DNA from: Diadophis punctatus similis
Lineage: Eukaryota > Chordata > Lepidosauria > Squamata > Dipsadidae
Assembly (NCBI GenBank): GCA_023053685.1
Contig: JALIGW010000062.1
Coordinates: forward strand, 658,501-722,500
DNA length: 64,000 nucleotides
Direction of reading: 5' to 3'
The position numbers and the translations under genes are program-made. Each line of letters starts with the position of its first letter. Position 1 is the stretch's first letter. The notes beneath the pieces were generated by a model. That model did not search any database. It was not told where the DNA came from and saw nothing but the letters and a program-made list of their open reading frames with translations. This document shows, piece by piece, positions 32,641-43,545 of this stretch.

Positions 32641-32753
32641 TTAGCAGTGCCTAGAATATTCACTCTCCAACTAGGTGCAGAGACTAGGTGTTTCCCAGCT
32701 GTCAGGATCCTTAAAAGTCCCCCATTACTATGCTTCCTGTTAATCAGCTAAAT

Positions 32754-32885
32754 CAGCGGTTCTCAACCTGGGGGTCGCTACCCCTTTGGTGGTTGAACGA
32801 CTTTCACAGGGATCGCCTAAGACCATCGGAAAAGACAAATTTCCCATGGTGTTAGGAACCGAACCGAGACACCGTCTCCAGGTGA
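32754..32885 (+). mobile_element. SPIN-like hAT fragment (copy B)
   Basis: It starts CAGCGGTTCTCAACCTGGGG and is truncated on the right. It is paralogous to 4944-5065. Confidence 0.55.
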
Positions 32886-32949
32886 CCTCCACATACAAAT
32901 TAGAATCCAATTTGGAGCACTGGGGTGGGGGGGGTGTAGGGGGAGAAGG

Positions 32950-32968
32950 ACTACAATTCCCAGTATGC
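32950..32968 (+). promoter_or_regulatory. ZNF143/Staf-type promoter motif (copy B)
   Basis: ACTACAATTCCCAGTATGC is identical to 5142-5160, although the surrounding sequence has diverged. A CpG-rich block (33000-33380) follows, as in copy A. Confidence 0.5.
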
Positions 32969-33381
32969 CTCTCAAAAGTTGTACGAACACAAAAGGAGGA
33001 GGGAGCTGAGAACGATGAAGCATTCTGGAGAGGATGTGCACATGCGACAAGAACCGTCGGAGAGAACTGTCCACACAGGAACCCCTATTCTCAAAGAAGA
33101 TTACGCCGGTCTTTGGCCCATTCCCTCCCCATGAGGAGCAAGCGGTATTTACGCACCGTTGTTGTGATGGGGGAGAAGGCAGAGTGCGGCTACTCTGCGT
33201 TTGTGTATTTGTGCGCATGCGCATGTGGCGGTAGTGGTGGCGGCAGCAGCGGGAGGAGGATGATGTCAGCCTGCAAATGTCAACAATGTAGCGATTGAGG
33301 CGAGTAGGCGGCGTTCCTTTGGGAAGAGCACGAGCCATGGGGAGAGTCCGTGCAGCCGACAGAACGGGGGCTACAGGAGCA

Positions 33382-33640
33382 GCCACTTGGGTCTGACCTT
33401 GTCCGTCTGAAGAGGGGGATTATGACAGGAGGACAGCTTTTATATGATGTCAGACTCGGTCCTGATTGGCTGATGGATTGTGTCATCCCAACCTTGAAGG
33501 CTAACTCCACCCTACGAGAAGTGGTGTTCAGGTAAGTTAACAACGCCCTTTCTAACAAAAGTAATTTTTAGGCCTACATGGCATTGATTTCTTAGTCTGG
33601 CCTACCCTATAGGGCTGACTATCTTTATATTAATCACACC
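33382..33640 (+). promoter_or_regulatory. Promoter-like segment with a consensus splice donor
   Basis: On the plus strand there is a TATA-like TTTTATATGATG (about 33438), an inverted CCAAT box in CTGATTGGCTGATG (about 33463) and then GTGGTGTTCAG|GTAAGTTAA at about 33531, a near-perfect donor. This could be a non-coding first exon, or it could belong to the 5' UTR of the neighbouring L1. It starts exactly where homology with copy A ends. Confidence 0.3.
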
Positions 33641-33648
33641 CTGTTAGC

Positions 33649-34617
33649 TCAACCTACCTCTGGAATTTTGGATATATCAGCCTTAAAAACATTGACATAA
33701 AATTCAGTAGCTTTCTTTATCGTATTAAGCCGGTATCTTTTTCCAGAAAATTTCACCACTACTCCTGCTGGTGCTTCCCATTTGCATTGTAAATTTAATC
33801 TTTTAAATTCATCAATCAGAAAGGTATAATCTTTTCTGGCTTTGAGCATTTTAGAGGGAATTTCTTTCCAAATCATTAATTCCTGGCCGTTCACCTGAAG
33901 GTTGTTCTTAAAAGTTGCCTGTATAATTCTATTCCGTAAGGCTCTTGTAGTAAAATATATAACAATGTCCCTTGGTAGGTGTTTTTGTTTTGCATACCAT
34001 GAGTTGACTCTATATATCTTATCAATTTGTGTAACCAATTCCTCTTTAGACATTCCAGACACCTGCTCCAGAGCTTCAACCATCCTTCCTTTCAAATCTT
34101 CATATAATCCCTCCTTCAAGCCTCTCACCCTTATAGCAAATTCCATAGATCTGAACTGCGTCATCAACACCTTTGTTTCAAAATTTGCAATGTCATTTTG
34201 AATTTTATCTATATATTCCACCGAGGTTGCCAAAGCTTGTTTATTTGTTTCAATACGATCCGCCAAAACTTCAATATTTGTTGCTAATCCTTTACAAACC
34301 TCTAACACATCCGTCCTAAGTTGTTGGTCCGTATTCTTTAAAGCAGCCTGCATTTTTTTATCTATTTCACTAATTTTTTGGTTACATTCCATAATCAGTT
34401 CATTTTTCATGATCTTTAAAGTACTTAATAAATTTTCAGGTGTCAAAGACTCTGGAGGTGTTAACTCAGTAATAAGTTGCATTTTGGAAGTATAACCAGA
34501 GGAATAGTCGTTTCTTTTGCTCAAAACAGTCTTTCCGGATTTTGAAGCCATTGTAGTATTTTCAGAGGAGTACAAAGAAAAAGCCAAATCTCTAATTAAA
34601 GTTCTTTCCAATTTCAA
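33649..34617 (-). CDS. L1 ORF1 protein (RNA-binding chaperone)
   Basis: This is an unbroken minus-strand frame of ~320 codons; a more natural start may be the Met in MASKSGKTVLSKRNDYSS (about 34551, ~300 codons). A long coiled coil rich in Ile/Leu heptads occupies the middle (about residues 60-150). The RRM-like and C-terminal domains follow, with VRGLKEGLYEDLKGRM, LPRDIVIYF and KRLNLQCKWE-type motifs of vertebrate L1 ORF1p. ORF1p coats L1 RNA in the cytoplasm and aids target-primed reverse transcription. ORF2 does not follow; homology stops just past the ORF1 stop codon. The clean frame suggests a fairly young insertion. Confidence 0.75.
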   Translation of the reverse strand: MKLERTLIRDLAFSLYSSENTTMASKSGKTVLSKRNDYSSGYTSKMQLITELTPPESLTPENLLSTLKIMKNELIMECNQKISEIDKKMQAALKNTDQQLRTDVLEVCKGLATNIEVLADRIETNKQALATSVEYIDKIQNDIANFETKVLMTQFRSMEFAIRVRGLKEGLYEDLKGRMVEALEQVSGMSKEELVTQIDKIYRVNSWYAKQKHLPRDIVIYFTTRALRNRIIQATFKNNLQVNGQELMIWKEIPSKMLKARKDYTFLIDEFKRLNLQCKWEAPAGVVVKFSGKRYRLNTIKKATEFYVNVFKADISKIPEVG

Positions 34618-35215
34618 AACCAGATAGTCGTTTATTATTAAAAAATTATCAGTTGTAACTTTAATCCAAGGTCAGGAGACAGAGAAAGAAAAGCCAGTTT
34701 TCAAAATCAAAAGTTTTCATGAGAAAAAAAGCCACTAGCGAAACGAAAGTCACTTTCACTTCTCCTCCCACCTTCTTCAATCGCCATATTGTTGCTTATT
34801 AACTGTTACTTTGTTTCCTTTCCGAAGTGAAAGTTAGCAGAGGAGTTGAAGAAGAAAAAAATTTCAATACTTGCCCATCTGCACTCCTGTTTCTCTCTGT
34901 CTGCTTCTTTAAATCAAAAAAATAATTATAAATCCCATTCTGGAAGCAGCGGTGGTCGCGGCATCTTGCTCCGCAAAAGCGGAGGTTTCCGGATTCCCGG
35001 AGCAGGAGACAGGCTGCCTGGGGAGCCTTCACCCTTCGCGCCCCTGGATGGCTCCTAGGGCACTAGGGGGGCTTTACCCCACCTGTCAAGCTCTCATCTC
35101 TTCCCTTTGCCCGGGGAAGAGATTTCAAAGCCGCCAGACAACGGTTCTGGCGGCTTTTACGAAGAATCGGAAAGGCGCCCAAAAAGGAGTGTCCGCGATG
35201 GCGTGATCCAAACCG
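34618..35215 (-). mobile_element. L1 5' UTR
   Basis: This is the non-coding stretch upstream of ORF1 on the minus strand, GC-richer toward 35000-35200. It ends at the boundary with the hAT remnant at 35220, so the L1 lies directly against or inside that element. Apart from position, no diagnostic motif was identified. Confidence 0.5.
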
Positions 35216-35219
35216 GAAG

Positions 35220-35488
35220 TCCCACAGAAGCAAAATCTTGTGAGGGGAGCGCGCGCTATTTTGGCTTTTTTTTTGCTTCCGCGCATGCGTGGAAGCAAAA
35301 GATTGTCAAAATCTCGCGCATGAGCGCACCCCCTCGCAAAATTTTGCTTTTGCGCATGCGCAGGAAGCAAAATCACCCCAAAAATTCCAAAAAAAGAGAT
35401 GGCACCGCATATTTGTCTGGGGAAAACTTCACTGGAGCTGTCGTGCACAAACAGCGCCATCTGGTGGCCGCTACCGGTACGGTAGAGC
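35220..35488. mobile_element. hAT MITE remnant (C side), interrupted
   Basis: It matches the interior and right half of the element at 14470-14870, up to GCTACCGGTACGGTAGAG. A Metaviridae element then intervenes. The last bases of the MITE (GTAGGAACCCACCACTG) and the target duplication AATGTGAG resume at 37413-37436. Confidence 0.7.
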
Positions 35489-37131
35489 TACTATAAACGT
35501 AAGTTTCTCTTCGTGGTTCTCAATGCCTATTTTCAGGGGTTCTGTGGCAAAAGCAGCCGGCTCCCCTCCTGCTATTGACCCATCCAATTGGCAAAACGCG
35601 ATGGGATTTCTCAGCTTTCTCATTGTGATTCCCAGCTCCCTGATTAGGGTTGGGCTGATTAAGCAACAGGTGCACCCTGAGTCTACTAATGCGGAGATAT
35701 TTTTTCCCTCCTCTTGGTTAGGGATAAATAGTCTGAGAGGGAAGGTGAGCGGTTCAATTGGTTTGCTTACCAGTGGTTCATCCTCCGGATCGCTCTTGAA
35801 CGATGCTGGATCTTCCCTTCGAAATGCCGGGGTGTTGTCTCCAGCGGGAGGAGGGGATGGTGGTCCCACCATCTCGCTGCTCCTCAAGGCTGTTTCCCTC
35901 CCCCGCTGAATGGGTCTCGCTGGTCTCTCCCCCGTTTGGCATTCGGGTTTCCGGGTGGGTGTTTGGGGCCAGCATTCGGGTGCTCGGTGTCCCTCCTTCC
36001 TGCACTTGTAACAGATTGGAGGTTTAGGGGAAAAGCCTTGTTGCCTTCTGAAGGGCTCTTTCCCCCATTGGGGTGGGGATTTCTTCCATGCTCTCCCCGT
36101 ACGGTACTGATTCCTAGCCATATCAATCTCCGCTTCTTCAGTGGTGAGGTACCACTCATGCAGATGATTCGGTGCACCCCTAGCCACGCAGGCATTATAC
36201 AGATAGTCACTCAGTCCATCCTTAAAACAGCTTACCAGGATGTCTTCTGGCCAGTTTAGCCGACATGCGAGGTCCCGGAATTCTTCAGTGTACTCCGCCA
36301 CTGGTCGTCGTCCCTGTTTCACCACCTTAATACGATCACGTGCTTTGCGGTCAGCCAGCGTGTCCTTGAACCGTCGTCGTAGGGCCGTCATGAATTGGTT
36401 GAGGGTGCGTCGTCTTTATGTAGGGTCACCATCCATCTGGCCGCGGCTCCTTCCAGGGCTAAGGTAACTGCTCGCACCCGGGATCCCTGGGTTTGGAACT
36501 CACGTCCATATTCTTGCATATAGGTGAGCACATGTGCTACGAAAAATCCCAATTGTTGCGGGTCCCCATCAAATTTCACTCCCAGAGGGGGAGTTTTCCT
36601 TTCTAGTTGTGGGATTTGGAGTTGGTTAGGAAAGGGTGCCGCTGCGTGTGCTGCCCTGGGGGAGTTTGTTGGGTCCCCTGCTGCGTCCTCAATCTGCATG
36701 CCGGCTTCACGGAGGTTGTTGGCCCCCCCAGTCTCCTCAGTGGTTGCTATGCTCCCAGCGCTCGTTATTCGTCGTTCTGGGGTCCCTCGGATGTTGAGAT
36801 TTTCCAATGTTTCCATCACCAGCTGGGATAGGTATCTCTTCAACCGCCCCTCCCTTAGAGGTGCTTCGGTGGGCTCCTCCTGATCCATGGCAGCTTCTAG
36901 CTCCAGTTCCCAACGGAGCTTCCGATCCCTCCGATTTAGGGTGACTCCTCTGGTTCTCCCATCCCAGCTGTCTTTTTTTCCAATGCCGATAGACCATCGG
37001 GGCTTCTCAGAGGTCTCGAAACCTCCCTCAGCCTCTTTGCTGGGGAGTGCGGAACAGGCCTCCGCCCGGGGGGTGATTGGTGTCTCCCCCCAGCATTCAA
37101 TTTCCTCCTGTTCCCGGTTTTCTTCAGTCAT
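35489..37131 (-). pseudogene. Metaviridae gag-pro, one frameshift, truncated
   Basis: The first frame (37131 to about 36395) begins MTEENREQEEIECWGE and carries an acidic N-terminus and the start of the Gag core (HVLTYMQEYGREFQTQGSRV). A frameshift near 36390-36400 leads to a second frame with the rest of the retrotransposon Gag domain (YTEEFRDLACRLNWPEDILV). This is followed by a CCHC knuckle CYKCRKEGHRAPEC (about 35990) and the protease active-site motif ALVDSGCTCCLIS (about 35690). The frame then runs to the truncation at about 35489. It resembles the chromovirus/Sushi-type gag that gave rise to the RTL/Mart genes. One frameshift argues against a host gene here, but the second frame is clean. 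Confidence 0.75.
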
Positions 37132-37412
37132 GATTGCCCGGTCCCCTCAGTAGAGCGAAGTTACTCTCTGGGTTGACCGATTTTGCAGACTTTGCTTTCT
37201 GTAAGGAATGTCTTTCCAGCCACAATTAAAGTACGAACTTCTGAGCCAATGTTCTCAATAAGGATTCCTTTATTTGCATCTGTATAACATTCACCCGTTC
37301 AAAGCAAAGTCTAAATGCCTTCAGGCAAGACAAGTCTTTTTAACCTTAATACCCCACCCCATTCAGTATAATCAATCCACAAATGTGTGACAGATGGTTA
37401 CGTTTCCCAGGA
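35489..37412 (-). mobile_element. Ty3/gypsy (Metaviridae) fragment: LTR part, gag, start of protease
   Basis: Read leftward it holds a partial LTR (about 37412-37200), an untranslated leader, gag and the beginning of pro, and is then truncated. The LTR part shares CTGAAGGCATTTAGACTTTG and CAGAAGTTCGTACTTT words with the solo LTR at 38692-39085. It is inserted in the hAT MITE remnant. Confidence 0.75.
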
Positions 37413-37430
37413 ACCGTAGGAACCCACCAC

Positions 37431-38560
37431 TGAATGTGAGCTTCCTCCCAGGATGCTGGATATTTTGCTTTTTGTAATGTTTCATTACAAACTTCTAACA
37501 ATAAATCTTCTATTATTTCAAAGGTTGCTTTGTAATAATCTCCTGGGAGTCCATCCGGCCCTGGCATCTTATTGTTCTTCTGTTTAGCTACTGCTTGTTT
37601 TAGCTCTTGTTGAGTTATTTCTCTATTTTGAATTTCCCTATCACCTTCACCCATTGGATTTAAGCTTTTTTCTTCCAAGAAATTTATTATTTCTTCCTTC
37701 TTTATTTTGTCTTTTGCGTAGAGTTCTTTAAAGTAATCTAATACTATTCCTTTTTTCTTTTCTAGCTGATGTTGTATCTTTTTATCTTTATCTTCTAATT
37801 GTTGTATCTTTTTTTTTCTCTTTCGTTTTTCAATCTATGGGATAACCACCTACCAGGCTTATTAGCGTTTTCAAAATAATCTTGTTTCGCTAATCTTATT
37901 TTTCTTACAGTCTCTTCTTGTTCTAGTAGATTTAGTTTATGTTTTGTTAGGGCTTTTTCTTCTATAATTTTTGAGTTTTGTGGATCATTTTGCAACTCTC
38001 TTTCCAATTGTTTCAGACTAACAACTGTTTTTGCTGCTTCCCTCTCTCTTCGTTTCTCCTGGCCAAATATGCAATTGTCACACCTCTTTGATAGGCTTTT
38101 GCCGTATCCCGTAAGTTTTGTAATGTTGAGCCTTGATTTTTGTTTTCTTTAATAAACATTTCCATTTCTTTTTCAATTTGGTTTATGTATTCCTGTTCCT
38201 TTAATACTTGTGTATTTAACATCCATCTCTAATTTTTTTTCTTTCTCCTTTCCAAATTATTTTTAAGGGATTATGATCAGCTCATTCATTTACCCCTATT
38301 TCTATTGAATCCATCAAATTTTCCATCTTTTTATTTGCCCAAACCATGTCTATTCTAGACCAAGATCTATGTGGATTCGAATAAAATGTATAATCTCTAG
38401 TTTCCCAATTTCGTTCTCTCCAACAATCTCTCAAATTTAATTCATGGCACATTTCATGAAATGATTTCGGCAAAGTTTTTCTCTTTTTTGTATTCTTTTA
38501 TTGTCAGTTTTATCATCTTTATCCTTGTCAACAATACCATTGAAATCTCCCACTAAGCAT
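37431..38560 (-). mobile_element. L1 ORF2 N-terminal fragment, reverse orientation (C side)
   Basis: It is paralogous to 14879-16015: the endonuclease end (CRERNWETRDYTFYSNPHRS near 38420), linker segments and the start of RT (KQKNNKMPGPDGLPGDYYK near 37560). It begins at the hAT target duplication. The RT and C-terminal part found on the B side is replaced here by the L1 5' end and the Metaviridae piece. Confidence 0.8.
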
Positions 38561-38691
38561 ACATTTTTTTCCATTTTTTAAATTTTTTCTCCACAACTTT
38601 ATATACAATTCAATACACGTATACCTTAAAATACTATAATGAAATACATACTTTTACATTATAATCAATCATTCAAAAATCAATATCTTAT

Positions 38692-39085
38692 TGTCTGACA
38701 TTCAAAGGGCGGAGGGGGGTCTTGGTCCTGCTTGATCAAAAGGTTATAACATATCCGGATCCTAGACACCTGGGAACCTTCTCATCTTAAGATAGGGTTT
38801 TATGAGGGGCAATGTAAGTCAGTTGAACAGAAGGGGGCTGGGAACGTATGGCCATCTGGATACTCAGGAAGGACTGCCACACTTGTGATTGTGTGGATTG
38901 ATTGTGCTTGCATCCTGCCAAATGGGATGGGGCATTAAGGTTAAATATGCTTGCCTTGCCTGAAGGCATTTAGACTTTGCTTTGAATGAATGGATTGTCA
39001 TACAATTGCAAATTAAAGGAATCCTTTAGAAAACACTGACTCAGAAGTTCGTACTTTGAATGTGGTTGGGAAGGCAGTCCTTATA
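38692..39085 (+). mobile_element. Metaviridae solo LTR, 5-bp target duplication
   Basis: It starts TGTCTGACATTC and ends CAGTCCTTATA. It is flanked by CTTAT at 38687-38691 and 39086-39090. The B side (about 16125) reads ATATCTTATTCAACAC with one CTTAT. It shares R/U5 words with the LTR of the gag fragment at 37200-37412. Confidence 0.85.
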
Positions 39086-39090
39086 CTTAT

Positions 39091-39560
39091 TCAACACTTG
39101 CATCATCAATCATCAGTCTGTTCTACTTTTTTCCCATTACACTCACCTCTATCTCCATTTTCCCCTCCTACTTTCTTACTCCTTCACTCCTCCTCTACCT
39201 CTCTACTCCTTCTCTTCCTCCCCTTCTACTTCCTCTTTCACCCTCTTAACCTTTCCCTGAGTACTCTTTATACTAACTTGCCTTATACTTGACAGACTAA
39301 TGATATAATCTCAAATTAAAACTAATTGTGTCTCTTCTATATAATTTTTTTTGTTATTATATCATTGCTTTGTATATAATACTTTATTCTAGGGATATGC
39401 TACTAATTCCATAAAAAAAGAAAAAAAATCTAATTTTGTCATCTGGGATATTTACCAGTTAATTTCAAATTTTCCTTCCAGATTCACCGCTATTAATTTA
39501 ATTTCCCAAAATAATTATTTCTCCTGCTTCTTAATTTTAAGCCATATTGCTTCCTCTACT
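39091..39560 (-). mobile_element. L1 3' UTR fragment, reverse orientation (C side)
   Basis: It is paralogous to 16128-16560 and contains the same pyrimidine-rich stretch. The following 39560-39960 is AT-rich with A runs and no recognised feature. About 240 bases there are absent from the B side. Confidence 0.55.
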
Positions 39561-40206
39561 TCTTTAGTCATCGTTTATGTTTCTTACCCTCCATTTCTAT
39601 CAAAAACTAAATGCCCAATTATAATTTCAATTTCACATATTAATCATCAAAATTCTTTCTAAGTTATTTCCACTCAATTGAATATTCAACTCTAGAAATA
39701 AAAAAATTATAAATTTTGCATCTAAACAATCTCATATATAGAAAACAGTATACAATCATAATTCATTTCCATTATTTCTAATTCTGTATTTCCTGCATCA
39801 CTACAGATATTTAATTGAATTAAATCAAAAAATTACTCTAACTCTTATCAATTCCATCTCTTGCATTTAAACAAATTAAAAAAGAAAAGAAAAATAAAAA
39901 AGAAAGAAAAAGTCCAAATGATTACATTTTCCAATTTTCAGCTTAATAAATTTAAAGATAATAAACGTCCCCCATTTCTATGCTCCCCGTTAATCAGCTA
40001 AATGATTAGCAAAAGGTTCCTCTAGTGGCATTACAATGGCAGCAATGTCATACTTGCTTTCATGTACTAAAGGTACTAAAGGTACATGAAATAAGGATAT
40101 AAACTTATGAACACAATGTCTTCCATTCCACAAAGTGATGCTATCAAACATTTACTCAATCAATGATCAGAACAACATGGATCTGTATTAGAAAATACAT
40201 GGGTAA

Positions 40207-40432
40207 TAACTTTTGCCTTAGTAGCAATAGCACTTAAACTTATATACCACTTTACAGCCCTCTCTAAGTGGTTTAGAGAGCATGTTGCCCTCAACTATCT
40301 GGGTCCTCATTTTGCCGACCTCGGGAGGATGGAAGGCTGAGCCAATGAGAACTGAGCTGTCAAACTGCTAGCAGTAGTCAGAATTAGCCTGCAATACTGC
40401 ATTCTGTCCACTGCACCATCATGGCTTAACCT
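40207..40432 (-). mobile_element. tRNA-derived SINE (C side)
   Basis: Paralogue of 16990-17215. The head on the minus strand reads AAGCCATGATGGTGCAGTGG. Confidence 0.5.
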
Positions 40433-40750
40433 AAATGCTGAAGAATTACATTGCTTTCCAGAGGCGCAAAAGAGCTGCTTGTCATCGTTTATTATAACCT
40501 GTATTTTTGGCTTTCATGCTGCTGCTTCTTGCTGGAAGATCCTTGTGAGGCTCAGTAGTCGGAAAGTATGGCCATGATAAAGTCATGTTGCTTGGGGTGC
40601 TGTAGAGATGAAGGCTATGTAAAGGTTGTGCAGCAAACTGCCTACCCCTAACGGGCCCCTCATGCCTCCATGATCTCACCCATTTCACATAGCCAGGATG
40701 ATTTATCATAGTATCCCTGGCTGGTACATGATTTCATCTAGGTTGTGTCA

Positions 40751-41032
<282 letters not shown>

Positions 41033-42916
41033 TTATAAATGGATTTTTTGGTGTGTGTATAGGCTGCTTTTACAACTGAAACTCTTTCCACATTCTAGGC
41101 ATTTATGAGGTTTTTCTCCTGTGTGGATCCTTTGATGTGTATAAAGGCTGCCCCTCCGACTGAAGCTCTTTCCACACTCCAGGCATTTATGACGTTTTTC
41201 TCCAGTGTGGATCCTTTGATGTCTATAAAGGCTGCCACTTTGACTGAAGCTCATTCCACACTCCAGACATTTATGAGGTTTTTCTCCTGTGTGGATCCTT
41301 TGATGTGTATAAAGGCTGCTGCTAACACTGAAGCTCTTTCTACACTCCAAGCATTTATGCGGTTTTTCTCCTATGTGGATCCTTTGATGTGTATAAAGGC
41401 TGCTGCTAACACTGAAGCTCTTTCCACACTCCAGGCATTTATGAGGTTTTTCTCCTGTGTGGATCCTTTGATGTGTATAAAGGCTGCCCCTCCGACTGAA
41501 GCTCTTTCCACATTCTAGGCATTTATGAGGTTTTTCTCCTGTGTGGATCCTTTGATGTGTATAAAGGCTGCTGCTAACACTGAAGCTCTTTCCACACTCC
41601 AGGCATTTATGAGGTTTTTCTCCTGTGTGGATCCTTTGATGTGTATAAAGGCTACTACTCTGACTGAAGCTCTTTCCACACTCCAGGCACTTATGAGCTT
41701 TTTCTCCAGTGTGGATCCTTTTATGTGTATAAAGGCTGCTATTCTGACTGAAGCTCTTTCCACACTCCAGGCATTTATGAGGTTTTTCTCCTTTGTGGAT
41801 CCATTGATGTGTATAAAGGCTGCTCCTATAACTGAAGCTCTTTCCACACTCCAGGCATTTATGAGGTTTTTCTCCAGTGTGCATCCTTTGATGTCTATAA
41901 AGGCTGCCACTCTGACTGAAGCTCTTTCCACACTCCAGGCATTTATGACGTTTTTCTCCAGTGTGACTCCTTTGATGTGTATAAAGGTCGCTCCTATAAC
42001 TGAAGCTCTTTCCACACTCCAGGCATTTATGAGGTTTTTTTCCAGTGTGACTCCTTTGATGTGTATAAAGGCTGCTTCTACGACTGAAGCTCGTTCCACA
42101 TTCTAGGCATTTATGAGATTTTTCTCCAGTGTGGATCCTTTGATGTCTATGAAGGTTGCCCCTCTCACTGAAGCTCTTTCCACACTCCAGGCATTTATGT
42201 GGTTTTTCTCCAGTGTGGATCCTTTGATGTTTATTGAGGCTGCTCCTGAGACTGAAGTTCTTTCCACACTCCAGACATTTATGTGGTTTTTCTCCAGTGT
42301 GGATCCTTTGATGTCTATAAAGGATGCCCCTATGACTGAATCTCTTTCCACACTCCAGGCATTGATTAAGTTTCTCTCCTGTGTGGATACTTAGATGCCT
42401 TTGAAGACTGTCATTATTTTTGAAGGATTTTTCACATTCCCCGCATTTGTACTGTTTCTGTAAATGGATCCTTTGATGTGAATAAAGGCTGCTACTCTGA
42501 CTGAAGCTCTTTCCACATTCCAGGCATTTATGAGGTTTTTCTCCTGTGTGGATTCTTAGGTGGCTTTGAAGATGTCCAATTTTTTTGAAGGTTTTTTCAC
42601 ATTCCGGGCACTGATATTCCCTTCCTCCATCCTGGATCCTTTGGGGGCTTCTGGGTCTCCCCAAGGACCCTCTCCCCTGCAGGCCCATCTTGGGATCTCG
42701 GCCCGTTTCCTCCACTTTGCATCGCCCTCCAGGCAGCCCCCTTTCACGGGGTCCTCCAGGGCTCATCCCTCTTGCAGCACCGGAGCCTCCCGGCCTATCC
42801 CCACTGTCTTCTGGGGGAGCCGTGACGTGATGAGCTATTCCGTGGGGCCCGCTCTTCTCCTCCTCCTCCTCTCGGGCAGCACTTCCTTCCTGCGTCTGCC
42901 GGGCTCCTCCGTCCTC
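41033..42916 (-). CDS. C2H2 zinc-finger protein, 19 fingers (gene C, terminal exon)
   Basis: This is a probable nuclear DNA-binding protein. From ATG 42766 it has 577 residues: about 48 residues of charged, Gly/Arg-rich lead, then 19 tandem C2H2 fingers joined by [16 protein letters not shown] linkers. The frame is open upstream to the splice acceptor TTTCTTTCCTTCAG|GAGGAC at 42916, so a longer product is possible. Fingers 13 and 15 are identical by eye ([13 protein letters not shown]) and finger 16 differs only by an Arg in CLECRKSF. This is a sign of recent internal duplication. Finger 2 is followed by the odd linker [15 protein letters not shown], the same linker that has become two stops at the end of the gene. 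No KRAB or SCAN domain is in this exon. The paralogue is gene B (17813-18772). Confidence 0.9.
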   Translation of the reverse strand, partial: EDGGARQTQEGSAAREEEEEKSGPHGIAHHVTAPPEDSGDRPGGSGAARGMSPGGPRERGLPGGRCKVEETGRDPKMGLQGRGSLGRPRSPQRIQDGGREYQCPECEKTFKKIGHLQSHLRIHTGEKPHKCLECGKSFSQSSSLYSHQRIHLQKQYKCGECEKSFKNNDSLQRHLSIHTGEKLNQCLECGKRFSHRGILYRHQRIHTGEKPHKCLECGKNFSLRSSLNKHQRIHTGEKPHKCLECGKSFSERGNLHRHQRIHTGEKSHKCLECGTSFSRRSSLYTHQRSHTGKKPHKCLECGKSFSYRSDLYTHQRSHTGEKRHKCLECGKSFSQSGSLYRHQRMHTGEKPHKCLECGKSFSYRSSLYTHQWIHKGEKPHKCLECGKSFSQNSSLYTHKRIHTGEKAHKCLECGKSFSQSSSLYTHQRIHTGEKPHKCLECGKSFSVSSSLYTHQRIHTGEKPHKCLECGKSFSRRGSLYTHQRIHTGEKPHKCLECGKSFSVSSSLYTHQRIHIGEKPHKCLECRKSFSVSSSLYTHQRIHTGEKPHKCLECGMSFSQSGSLYRHQRIHTGEKRHKCLECGKSFSRRGSLYTHQRIHTGEKPHKCLECGKSFSCKSSLYTHQKIHL

Positions 42917-43545
42917 CTGAAGGAAAGAAAGAGAAGCGGGTCACGGCTGCGTCCACTTCCCCACAGGGGAGACCCAGACAGAAGCCTACCCTCTCACGGG
43001 TCTCCCTCCCACTGTCCCCACCTCCGGACAAGGCCCCGAATTCTCTACCCTCCCATGTTTCCCTTCTTCGGAGGACCCTCCTGGACTGCAACTATCGGCG
43101 TCCCCTGCGCCCCACCTGCATCCAGCCGCATGCGTACCCGAATCGAAAAATTCCTTCTGTCGCCTCTGATTCTAAAAATAAGCGTCAGACCGGCCTCCGT
43201 CCCCTTTCAGTCAAGCTCCGTCTCTTCCTCTCCTGGCACTGCCCCCTGTAGCTTTGCTCTCTTGGTCCAATTGCACTTTTCCCGCCACCCTGCATTTCAT
43301 TTGCATCTGGGCAGCTTCTATGCCATCCGATTGGTGGGCGTCATGGGACCACGCCCCCTACTCGACTGTGCAACGGCCGCCTTCATTGCTTTCATCCTGT
43401 CTGCGTTCCTCCCTTCGCTTGGCTCCTCCCTTGCGCCATTGGCTCAGCCCCCCCCTTCCCCACCGCCCAGCTTGGCGGAATTGGGGTGAGGAAGGGCGAA
43501 AGGGCTGCAAAGGGCCGGACTCACTTTTCGTGTGGCAGAACTAAC
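42917..43545 (-). promoter_or_regulatory. Promoter/5' intron region of zinc-finger gene C
   Basis: It is paralogous to 1-640. The octamer ATTTGCAT is at 43299-43306, with ATTGG (CCAAT on the minus strand) at 43330-43334 and 43438-43442 and an E2F-like TTTCCCGCC near 43280. Confidence 0.5.

Larger units (their letters stand above)
18786..33381. repeat. Segmental duplication, copy B (interrupted by retrovirus)
   Basis: It is collinear with copy A (1-5590) and copy C (42930-50080) once the retrovirus (19500-27346) and the TA-flanked MITE (28085-29073) are removed. At 33381 the homology to copy A stops and unrelated sequence begins. Confidence 0.85.

Noticed and set aside
41105..42394. Several antisense open frames with a repeated [18 protein letters not shown] pattern
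   Set aside because: They are the mirror of the zinc-finger array; the repeat period is the 84-base finger period on the opposite strand.
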